Shown: positions 24,801-30,836 of the stretch, piece after piece
Numbering within the stretch: the stretch's first letter is position 1
How the letters are laid out: every line of letters begins with the position of its first letter
Assembly (NCBI GenBank): GCA_002347265.1
Contig: DDYB01000021.1
Coordinates: forward strand, 1,791-32,626
DNA from: Desulfobacteraceae bacterium UBA2245
GTDB taxonomy: Bacteria > Desulfobacterota > Desulfobacteria > Desulfobacterales > UBA2245
DNA length: 30,836 nt
Direction of reading: 5' to 3'
Notes under the pieces: generated by a model
The model's database searches: none
What the model saw: only the letters and a program-made list of their open reading frames with translations
What the model was told of the DNA's origin: nothing
Position numbers and translations under genes: made by a program

Positions 24801-25289
24801 TTGAACGTTTTCCTTTTCTCTCTCATTCTGGCCTTCGGCGCCGGTCCGTCTTGCGTTATCCATGATGTCCCCTTTGTGATGCAGGATTCGCAATATTGCG
24901 GTCCTGCATCCCTATCGTCGGTGCTGTCCTATTACGGTGATTCTCTGGATCAAAAAACGATCGGCAAGGCGGTATACTCTCCCAAATTGCAGGGAGCCCT
25001 GATCACGGATCTGGAAGACTACGGCAGGGAAAGAGGATTCCAAACGAGGATCGGCCGAGGCCGCACGGCGGATATCAAGGAATTTCTGGCCGAAGGCAAA
25101 CCGGTGATCGTCCTGGTCGATCTGGGGCTCTGGGTCGTGTCTAAATCGCATTACCTGGTGGTTTACGGTTATAACGAACAGGGTTTTCTGGCCCATAACG
25201 GTTTCAAGGCTTCCCAATTATATCGGTACAAGGAGTTCGACAAAATATGGGGAAAAGCGGGCAGAAGCTATTTGCTGGTTTACCGGTAG
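24801..25289 (+). CDS. C39-like cysteine peptidase, PA2778 family, short form
   Basis: A 162-residue exported cysteine peptidase. The catalytic cysteine is C33 in QYCGPASLSSVL and the histidine is H117 in SHYLVVYGY, followed by AHNG where the third residue lies. An N-terminal hydrophobic stretch (residues 2-14) serves as a short signal. The start is a TTG at 24801 without a good ribosome site, 8 bases after the previous stop, so translation may depend on coupling. In the Pseudomonas-type relatives the peptidase is followed in one protein by TPR repeats; here the protein ends right after the peptidase domain and the TPR part is a separate overlapping gene. The enzyme probably acts in the periplasm, and the PA2779-like protein is the natural candidate substrate. 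Confidence 0.77.
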   Translation: MNVFLFSLILAFGAGPSCVIHDVPFVMQDSQYCGPASLSSVLSYYGDSLDQKTIGKAVYSPKLQGALITDLEDYGRERGFQTRIGRGRTADIKEFLAEGKPVIVLVDLGLWVVSKSHYLVVYGYNEQGFLAHNGFKASQLYRYKEFDKIWGKAGRSYLLVYR

Positions 25290-25732
25290 TGGTTTCGCTT
25301 CTTTTGATCGCGCCGTTGCTGTTTTCCTGCGCATTGCCCAGGATCGTGGTGCTGGAAGACAGCCTTACGGCGGAACAGCATAACGATCTCGGTTACGTCT
25401 ACGAACAGAAAGAAATATTCGATCTCGCCGAAAAGGAATATCTGCTGGCGGTCAAGAAGCGGAAAGAATGGCATGTCCCATACTTCAACCTGGGAAATCT
25501 CATGTTCAGGACGGAAGATTACAAAAAATCGGAGGATTTCTTCCGCACCGCTTTAAAGTATGACCCGAATAACCCTGACGTAATGAATAATCTGGCAAAT
25601 GCCCTGCTGATGCAGGCACGATATCGGGAAGCAGGGCTGATGATCGAACAGGCCCTCCGGATCGAAAACAAACAGGAGTATATCGACACGCTGGAAACCA
25701 TCGAGAAGCGGAAAAGTCAGGCCTCACAGTAA
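25247..25732 (+). CDS. TPR repeat lipoprotein
   Basis: A 161-residue lipoprotein. The signal peptide ends in the lipobox LFSC, so C28 would be lipidated. About three tetratricopeptide repeats follow (for example HNDLGYVYEQKEIFDLAEKE and PDVMNNLANALLMQARYREA). It overlaps the end of the peptidase gene by 43 bases in another frame, so the two are translated together. In related organisms these TPRs are the C-terminal part of the PA2778-type peptidase, so this gene most likely supplies its partner domain in trans, holding a substrate or the complex at the membrane. The gene ends at the left arm of a terminator-like inverted repeat shared with the oxidoreductase gene that converges on it. Confidence 0.82.
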   Translation: MGKSGQKLFAGLPVVVSLLLIAPLLFSCALPRIVVLEDSLTAEQHNDLGYVYEQKEIFDLAEKEYLLAVKKRKEWHVPYFNLGNLMFRTEDYKKSEDFFRTALKYDPNNPDVMNNLANALLMQARYREAGLMIEQALRIENKQEYIDTLETIEKRKSQASQ

Positions 25733-25797
25733 TGCCGCTTCTTTTCTATGACCTTGTCCTTAAGGGGCGACCGCAATCCCCTTTTAGCCAGCGGCAT
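25732..25797. terminator. Nested inverted repeats, bidirectional terminator
   Basis: An outer pair ATGCCGCT (25732-25739) / AGCGGCAT (25790-25797) encloses an inner pair AAGGGG (25762-25767) / CCCCTT (25778-25783), the latter followed by TT. The structure fills the space between the convergent TPR lipoprotein and FAD oxidoreductase genes, touching both stop codons, as expected for a shared terminator. Confidence 0.55.
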
Positions 25798-27122
25798 CAA
25801 AAGTATTTTCTGAAAATACCCCTGGCTGCAATGATTCCTGAAATTCCGGCGCCAACGATGCCGCGACTCTTTCCGGTGCCGTCTCCCGCCACAAAGATGC
25901 CCTTGACATTCGTTTCAAGATGTTCATCCGTTATGAAGTGCGTATCGAAAAACTTGATTTCCGGTGCATACATCAGGGTGGACGGGTGAAGCGTACCGGG
26001 CACGATCTTATCCATCTTTTTTAAGGATTCCCAGAGATTGTCGATGATGCGGGCGGGCAAACCCAGCGTGATGTCTCCCGGCGTGGCGTTATAGGTCGCC
26101 CTGCACAGTCCGAAATGACGTGTCCTGCTGTTGAAGGTCGAGATGGAGCTTCTTCGCCCCTCCCGGAAGTCTCCTACCCGCTGAACGATCGGCCTGCCTC
26201 CTCCCAGCAGGAAGAACTGCCTGGCGATCATATGTCCGAATTCGGTCGTATCGGAATAGGGCGCGGTCAAAGAGACCGTATTTATCAGGGCAAAATTCGT
26301 GTTTCCTGTTTTCCGGCCAGCGAGCGCGTCGCCGTTCACCAGTTTGAAGTTGTTATAGTTTTCGGACCGCACCCGTCCGCCCGGGTTGGTGCAGAAGGTC
26401 CTGACCCTGTCTCCATGGCGCGTCGTGCGGAAAATGAATTTCGGATCGTATACGATATCGGTGACCTCGTCATAAAACTTCCTGTTGAGTTCAACGCGGA
26501 TTCCCACATCGATCGGGCCGAAATTATGGCAGACATTTAATTTTGCGGCCACATCGCGAAACCAGTAAGCGCCGCTGCGCCCCGGAGCAGCCAGAACAAC
26601 TTTCGCGGCATGGCAGACTTTTTTTCGCTGATGACTGCATAAAACATGATAGGTATCGTCGTTTTGCCGCACAATGGAGGTCGCTGCGGTTCCCAGCAGA
26701 AATTCCGTTTTCTTCAGGAGATTTTTTAAATAATCCACCACGGCCTTGCCGTTGTCGGTTCCCCAGTGCCACTGCTCCGGCGCGATGAACTGAACGCCAT
26801 GCTCTCCGGCAATGCTTTCCAGCGCCTCGATTTTTTCATTCCGATCGAGAAAGGTTACCTGCCGGCACTTGGGAAATTGTGCGAAGACCAGCTTGATTTC
26901 TTCCATCAAACGTTGCGCCGAATCACGATCCAGCTTGAGTTCATCCAGATCGATTCCCACGCGGTAGTCGAAATTCAGCTTTCCGTCGTTGAGCAATCCT
27001 CCTGCGGGATACGGGTACCGGTCGATGATGCCGATTCGGTCCACACCCAGGCGCTCAAGCTGCAAAGCGGCAAACAGACCGGCGGGGCCGGAACCGATAA
27101 TCAGCACATTATATGCGTCCAT
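25797..27122 (-). CDS. FAD-dependent oxidoreductase (COG2509-like dehydrogenase)
   Basis: A 441-residue flavoprotein starting MDAYNVLIIGSGPAGLFAA, a clear FAD-binding Rossmann motif (GxGxxG at about residues 10-15). The C-terminus has GIFVAGDGTGKSRGIVGAG, a second FAD-contact motif with the conserved AGD. The overall plan matches the uncharacterised FAD-dependent dehydrogenases of COG2509; the substrate is unknown. I chose the ATG at 27122, since the frame upstream (to 27158) adds 12 residues ahead of the FAD motif. AGGAG lies 13 bases upstream of it, further than ideal. It is the last of three minus-strand genes after the methyltransferase and lipocalin genes, but 243 bases separate it from the latter, so it may have its own promoter. 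Confidence 0.83.
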   Translation of the reverse strand: MDAYNVLIIGSGPAGLFAALQLERLGVDRIGIIDRYPYPAGGLLNDGKLNFDYRVGIDLDELKLDRDSAQRLMEEIKLVFAQFPKCRQVTFLDRNEKIEALESIAGEHGVQFIAPEQWHWGTDNGKAVVDYLKNLLKKTEFLLGTAATSIVRQNDDTYHVLCSHQRKKVCHAAKVVLAAPGRSGAYWFRDVAAKLNVCHNFGPIDVGIRVELNRKFYDEVTDIVYDPKFIFRTTRHGDRVRTFCTNPGGRVRSENYNNFKLVNGDALAGRKTGNTNFALINTVSLTAPYSDTTEFGHMIARQFFLLGGGRPIVQRVGDFREGRRSSISTFNSRTRHFGLCRATYNATPGDITLGLPARIIDNLWESLKKMDKIVPGTLHPSTLMYAPEIKFFDTHFITDEHLETNVKGIFVAGDGTGKSRGIVGAGISGIIAARGIFRKYF

Positions 27123-27316
27123 AAGCCATTTGCGCTCCTGATTACACTTGTACCACAAATTCCGTTATTTGAAATCGAGGATATCATCTTTCACAAGAGC
27201 AGATTTGCCGGTCCGACTTGATGCGGTTTCCCAATCCCCGGTTCGTGGGAAAACTCCAGAATCAAAGGTGCGATACATTCTGGACGCTACCGATTTCCTG
27301 CAGAAATAACTTTTTC

Positions 27317-27367
27317 GAACGAACAAGAACCCAGGGCGGTTTCCTGCGTGTAAATTCCCGTTCGTTC
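27317..27367. repeat. Inverted repeat in the lipocalin - oxidoreductase spacer
   Basis: GAACGAAC at 27317-27324 and GTTCGTTC at 27360-27367 are perfect 8-base inverted copies 35 bases apart, the right one reaching into the lipocalin stop codon. No T-run follows on either strand, so it is not a classic terminator. It may be an operator or an mRNA 3' structure. Confidence 0.3.
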
Positions 27368-27878
27368 AGTCGTGATCGACAAATATCAATTTGTCCGTGT
27401 CAAAACCCGATGCCGCTGCTTTTGCTATGAGCATATCTTTTATATCTTCTTTGATTCCGGGTTCTCTTGCCAGAATCCACAGATAAGATTTGTTGGGACC
27501 GCATACGAGTGCATATTGATAATGCTCATGGTCAAGCTCAAAAACGATATAAGAACCGTAAAAGGGGCCAAAGAAAGAAACTTTCAGGTAGCCCTGGTCT
27601 GATCCTTTAACAAAATAAGCCTTCCCTTCGGCTTCTTTCCATGAATTTTCCCTGGCGGAATAACCGCGGTTCAATACTCTGACGCCGCCGTCATCGCGAA
27701 AACTGTAATCCGCCGTAACCCGAGTCAAACCCCGTTCAAATGAATGATCCAGCCTCGCGATTTCGTACCACTTCCCCAGATATTTCTCCAATTTGAAATT
27801 ATCAACGGGTTTTACGTTCTCCGGTATTCCAGCACACCCCATTATGAACAGGATCAATACTGCCGATAATGTTTTCAT
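27366..27878 (-). CDS. blc: Lipocalin family lipoprotein (Blc-like)
   Basis: A 170-residue outer-membrane-type lipoprotein. The signal peptide ends IMGC, placing the lipidated cysteine at C15. The lipocalin entry motif YLGKWYEIARLDHSFERG follows at about residues 34-51, and the later motif YALVCGPNKSYLWILAR at about 121-137 is also family-typical. Bacterial lipocalins such as Blc bind fatty acids or lysophospholipids and help under membrane stress. GGAGGT 10 bases ahead of the ATG fixes the start. It lies 126 bases after the methyltransferase gene on the minus strand. Gene symbol is by family; orthology is not proven. Confidence 0.9.
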   Translation of the reverse strand: MKTLSAVLILFIMGCAGIPENVKPVDNFKLEKYLGKWYEIARLDHSFERGLTRVTADYSFRDDGGVRVLNRGYSARENSWKEAEGKAYFVKGSDQGYLKVSFFGPFYGSYIVFELDHEHYQYALVCGPNKSYLWILAREPGIKEDIKDMLIAKAAASGFDTDKLIFVDHD

Positions 27879-28004
27879 CTCAGCGTTTACCTCCGGAGTC
27901 TGACAAAGGGGGCACGGTGCGCGAGCCTCGTGTTAAATCCTGCATATGGAGCCGGGAATGCGGCTCACCGCCGAACAGGTCATGCCGAAAAAGCCGTTGC
28001 AAAT

Positions 28005-28727
28005 CTACCCTGCAACCCGTTTGCCGATATAAGCGCCGCCGCGCACATCGGTTCCCCTATATTCTTCCACGACTTCCAATCCGGCATCGGTCATGGCGGA
28101 CCTGTACTCTTCCCGCGAAAAAAGGCCGATTTTCATGGATTGTTTATGGTAGGTCACCTCATTGTTTTGCCCAATAAGATGGTGAAACGTAACTTCCACA
28201 ATTTTGGGTTCCTTGAGGCGAACCTGTTCCATGCGGGCAATTTTCAAATCCGGTTTGTCGGCGGCATCGACAACGATCAGAGACTGGAAATCCTCCACCG
28301 TGCTCCAGGGAGTGATCAGAGCCAGTCCATCGGGCCGCAGGTGGGCGGAAATGCGTTTCATCGAGGCGCGCAGATTGTCCATGGTTTTGACGAATCCGAT
28401 GGACCCGTACAGGCAGATCATGGCGTCAAAATCCGAGTCCAATTTAAAATCAATCAGGTTGCCTAGATGAAATCTGATGCCGGGAAATTTTTCCCTGGCC
28501 AGATTCAGCATATCTTCGCTGAGATCCAGCCCGGAAACATGGTAATCATCCTTGAAGTAAGGGATATGCCCTCCTGTCCCGCAGGCCAGAACAAGCAGAT
28601 CCGCCTGTGACACAATGCCATGACGGGTCAGCAGCGCTTTCACCCTGGCGGCTTCCGGCGCGTATTCCCGGTCGTTTACATACAGGGCATCATAATAAGT
28701 GGAAATGGTTTTAAAATCAGAATACAT
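28005..28727 (-). CDS. Class I SAM-dependent methyltransferase
   Basis: A 240-residue cytoplasmic methyltransferase. The SAM-binding glycine loop is LVLACGTGGHIPYF (about residues 45-58), followed by the acidic strand end VSGLDLSEDML. The DAMICLYGSIGF stretch is motif IV. The N-terminal pattern YYDALYVNDREYAPEA is typical of small Methyltransf_11/25-type enzymes acting on small molecules. The substrate cannot be told. AAGGA lies 8 bases ahead of the ATG. It is the first of three minus-strand genes. Loosely related enzymes are often found in natural-product or lipid clusters, but no such cluster is visible here. Confidence 0.83.
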   Translation of the reverse strand: MYSDFKTISTYYDALYVNDREYAPEAARVKALLTRHGIVSQADLLVLACGTGGHIPYFKDDYHVSGLDLSEDMLNLAREKFPGIRFHLGNLIDFKLDSDFDAMICLYGSIGFVKTMDNLRASMKRISAHLRPDGLALITPWSTVEDFQSLIVVDAADKPDLKIARMEQVRLKEPKIVEVTFHHLIGQNNEVTYHKQSMKIGLFSREEYRSAMTDAGLEVVEEYRGTDVRGGAYIGKRVAG

Positions 28728-29230
28728 GACATTCCTTCTCCGTGGGACAAGACGTGATACAGTCCACCTTCATATTCTATTCGCCATGCTCTGCCCATGC
28801 CTTTAAAATTGCAAGAAATTCCTGGACGAGTCAACCGGTTATTCACCATTCAGGATGTGACGCCATAATTGGCTGCAGGCTGAAACGAACCGGTATCAGG
28901 AATATGTAAACGAAAATCAGTCTCACACAGGGCATCGGTTGGCTGATTCGAAGCGACACCGACTCGAGAAAGGTTATCATTGTGGATTCCCGCTGCAGGG
29001 AACCTGGTAATTTCCGCTTTTTTAGGGAGTTTCAGTGAATTTCATCGGCCCAACAGGAGAATGGATCAATATGCCAATATCCATTATATACAAATATAGC
29101 AATAGGTTACAGTGCAAAGAATGCCGGAATTAAAAATGTATTATCGCGTAGATAAAAATGAAACCTCCTGATGGCATAAGGTCACCCAAATAAAAACCTT
29201 AAACACGCGCTAAAAGGAGGCTTCATGCAC
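28728..29230. other. Non-coding spacer between the methyltransferase gene and the istB remnant
   Basis: About 500 bases without a convincing reading frame. The right half is AT-rich (for example ATTATATACAAATATAG near 29083). It ends in an inverted pair, TGAAACCTCC (29159-29168) and GGAGGCTTCA (29216-29225), one mismatch in ten, the second copy containing a GGAGG and abutting an ATG. It may be a remnant of the decayed mobile element's flank; no terminal repeat or target duplication could be identified. Confidence 0.5.
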
Positions 29231-29360
29231 TGCGACCACGTCAGCAGGATTGAAAGATTCCGTTCCAACAAGAGCTTTGGTGATTGGCAGAGCTGTTCGG
29301 CGACCAGGTCATCGCCACAGCTATCGGCTCAGGAAGCACGGGTTTTCAAAGAACGAGTTT
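29231..29360 (+). pseudogene. Decayed IS21-type istB (ATPase) remnant
   Basis: Three short stretches typical of the C-terminal half of IstB, the IS21 helper ATPase, occur in order in three frames: SNKSFGDW (29264-29287), AELFGDQVIATAI (29287-29325, shifted by what looks like one lost G after GATTGG), and SYRLRKHGFSKNEF (29319-29360). In intact IstB the second and third stretches are separated by about 17 residues (the DRLLHHS and IRG segment), so this part has been deleted. A stretch VSRIER upstream fits the preceding helix. No istA, full istB or terminal repeats remain. It is a fossil of an IS21-like insertion just downstream of katG. Confidence 0.7.
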
Positions 29361-29509
29361 GGCCATCGGCCGGCTCCGACGGCTCATGCCGAGGTGGTAC
29401 GGAACCAAACAGCGCGATGGTACATTCTTATTTTCCCATAACTGGTACGCTTTTCATTCCCATTGACAGCCGTCCTGTCAGAAAGCTCTCGAAGACGTTT
29501 ATACCGCGA

Positions 29510-30836
29510 TCAGGCAGTATCAAAGCGATCCGCGTTCATCACCTTGTTCCAAGCCGCGACGAAGTCTTGCACGAACTTATTCCGAGAGTCTTCACACGCA
29601 TATACTTCTGCGAGCGCTCTCAGTTGGGAGTTCGAGCCGAAGATGAGGTCGACACGAGTGCCGGTCCACTTGAGCTCGCCGCTTTTGCGATCACGACCCT
29701 CGAACACGTCGTCGGATTCTGGAGCGGCCTTCCACGTGGTGCTCATGTCAAGTAGATTCACGAAGAAGTCATTGGTAAGCGCCTCCGGGCGCTGGGTGAA
29801 GACACCGTGCTTGGACCCGCCGAAGTTCGCGCACAGGACTCGCAGGCCGCCCAGGAGCACCGTCATCTCGGGAGCGGTCAGGGTCAGCAGTTGCGCCCGG
29901 TCCACCAGCATCTCCTCGGCCAATACGCTGTATTTGGCCTTCTGGTAGTTGCGGAAGCCGTCGGCCTTCGGCTCGAGCACAGCGAAGGAGGCCGCGTCGG
30001 TCTGCTCCTGCGACGCATCCGTGCGTCCCGGCGTGAAGGGAACGGTCACCTCGTGGCCGGCATTCTTCGCCGCCTGCTCGACACCTGCGCAGCCGCCCAG
30101 GACGATCAGGTCGGCGAGGGAGACCTTCTTCCCGCCCGACTGGGCGTCGTTGAACGCGCCCTGGATGCCCTCCAGGGTCTTGAGCACCTTCGCCAGCCGG
30201 TCAGGCTGGTTGACCTGCCAATCCTTCTGCGGTACCAGACGAATGCGGGCACCGTTGGCACCGCCGCGTTTGTCGGAGCCGCGGAACGTAGACGCCGACG
30301 CCCACGCCGTCGAGACCAGTTGGGAAACAGACAGGCCCGAGGCCAGGATCTTGGCCTTGAGGGAGGCGATGTCCTGCGCATCAATCAGGGGGTGATCGAC
30401 GGCAGGGACGGGGTCTTGCCAGATAAGTTCCTCTGCCGGGACTTCCGGGCCGAGATAGCGCGAGCGGGGTCCCATGTCGCGGTGGGTCAGCTTGAACCAC
30501 GCCCGGGCAAAGGCGTCGGCGAATTCCTTGGGGTTCTTCAGGTAGTGACGCGCGATCGGCTCATAGATAGGGTCGAAGCGCAGCGAGAGATCCGCCGTGG
30601 TCATCATCGGCCGATGCTTCTTGGACGGATCGTGGGCATCCACCACCATATCCCTTTCGTCCACATCCTTGGCCAGCCACTGATTCGCCCCGGCCGGACT
30701 CTTGACCAGTTCCCACTCGTATTTGAACAGCACCCTCAGATAGCCCGAGTCCCATTTGGTGGGATTCGGTTTCCAGGCGCCCTCGAGGCCGCTGCCGATC
30801 GTGTCGCCGCCCTTGCCGCTGCCGAAGCTGCTCTTC
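29510..30836 (-). CDS. katG: Catalase-peroxidase KatG, C-terminal part
   Basis: Reading leftwards from the window edge, 441 codons are open down to the TGA at 29512-29510; the start lies outside. The first visible residues (GGDTIGSGLEGAW, then DSGYLRVLFKYEWEL) belong just after the haem-ligand region of the N-terminal catalytic domain, so the distal and proximal histidines are not in view. The rest is the KatG C-terminal domain, for example WFKLTHRDMGP, LVSTAWASASTFRGSDKRGGANGARIRL in part, and VLGGLRVLCAN-like LLGGLRVLCANF near the end. KatG removes hydrogen peroxide as a cytoplasmic catalase and peroxidase. The last codons FDTA are normal for the family, so the gene looks intact at its 3' end, 150 bases from the istB remnant. 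Confidence 0.95.
   Translation of the reverse strand, partial: KSSFGSGKGGDTIGSGLEGAWKPNPTKWDSGYLRVLFKYEWELVKSPAGANQWLAKDVDERDMVVDAHDPSKKHRPMMTTADLSLRFDPIYEPIARHYLKNPKEFADAFARAWFKLTHRDMGPRSRYLGPEVPAEELIWQDPVPAVDHPLIDAQDIASLKAKILASGLSVSQLVSTAWASASTFRGSDKRGGANGARIRLVPQKDWQVNQPDRLAKVLKTLEGIQGAFNDAQSGGKKVSLADLIVLGGCAGVEQAAKNAGHEVTVPFTPGRTDASQEQTDAASFAVLEPKADGFRNYQKAKYSVLAEEMLVDRAQLLTLTAPEMTVLLGGLRVLCANFGGSKHGVFTQRPEALTNDFFVNLLDMSTTWKAAPESDDVFEGRDRKSGELKWTGTRVDLIFGSNSQLRALAEVYACEDSRNKFVQDFVAAWNKVMNADRFDTA

Noticed and set aside
24059..29510. Genomic island inserted at tRNA-Ala
   Set aside because: Gene content to the right is more accessory, but I found no integrase and no second copy of the tRNA 3' end, so an island cannot be claimed.
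29225..29755. A 176-codon plus-strand frame as one intact gene
   Set aside because: Only its first 21 codons resemble IstB; the rest runs out of frame and then antisense to katG. Treated as a decayed remnant instead.
29510..30836. katG as foreign by base composition
   Set aside because: It is GC-rich (42 of 60 bases in 30061-30120), but recD2 is similar (39 of 60 in 4561-4620), so composition alone does not mark it as foreign.
1..30836. CRISPR array or tandem repeat block
   Set aside because: No regularly spaced direct repeats were seen on reading the whole window.

Overview
The window looks like a chromosomal segment of a Gram-negative bacterium, most likely a Desulfobacterota (deltaproteobacterial, sulfate-reducer-like) genome. 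This rests on gene content: a Hyf-type membrane complex, a DUF748 envelope protein, lipoproteins, a zinc-ribbon PilZ protein and PTS IIA proteins without sugar permeases. It is an inference; no 16S rRNA is present. Most genes are housekeeping or envelope genes at high coding density.

Layout. Bases 1-3321 (minus strand) hold a helix-turn-helix/PTS IIA fusion followed by hyfB and the start of hyfC, which runs off the left edge. Bases 3544-9448 (plus) hold the RecD2 helicase and a 1180-residue DUF748 protein, followed by a convergent PilZ protein. Bases 10171-12759 (plus) hold a terminator-like leader and two overlapping cation:proton antiporter membrane genes. They converge on a minus-strand unit of Smr domain protein, PTS IIA protein and PII-like protein (13978-12784). 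Then come plsY (plus), the minus-strand run parA-parB-ispH, and an M48 metallopeptidase with tetratricopeptide repeats whose tail overlaps that of an EF-G gene. A GAF-GGDEF diguanylate cyclase, rlmI and a tRNA-Ala(GGC) follow.

Right of the tRNA the content becomes more accessory: a PA2779-type small membrane protein with a C39-like peptidase and a separate TPR lipoprotein; then, on the minus strand, a FAD-dependent oxidoreductase, a lipocalin lipoprotein and a SAM methyltransferase; then a decayed IS21-type istB remnant beside katG, whose 5' part lies beyond the right edge.

How parts may work together. Both PTS IIA proteins sit beside antiporter-type membrane genes (Hyf subunits at the left, the CPA pair at about 10-13 kb), suggesting phosphorylation-linked control of ion or proton transport. 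The PA2779 / C39 peptidase / TPR set looks like a small envelope processing system whose peptidase and TPR parts, fused in the Pseudomonas relative, are separate overlapping genes here. These are the two places most worth following up. I saw no CRISPR array, intact insertion sequence, prophage or parS site.
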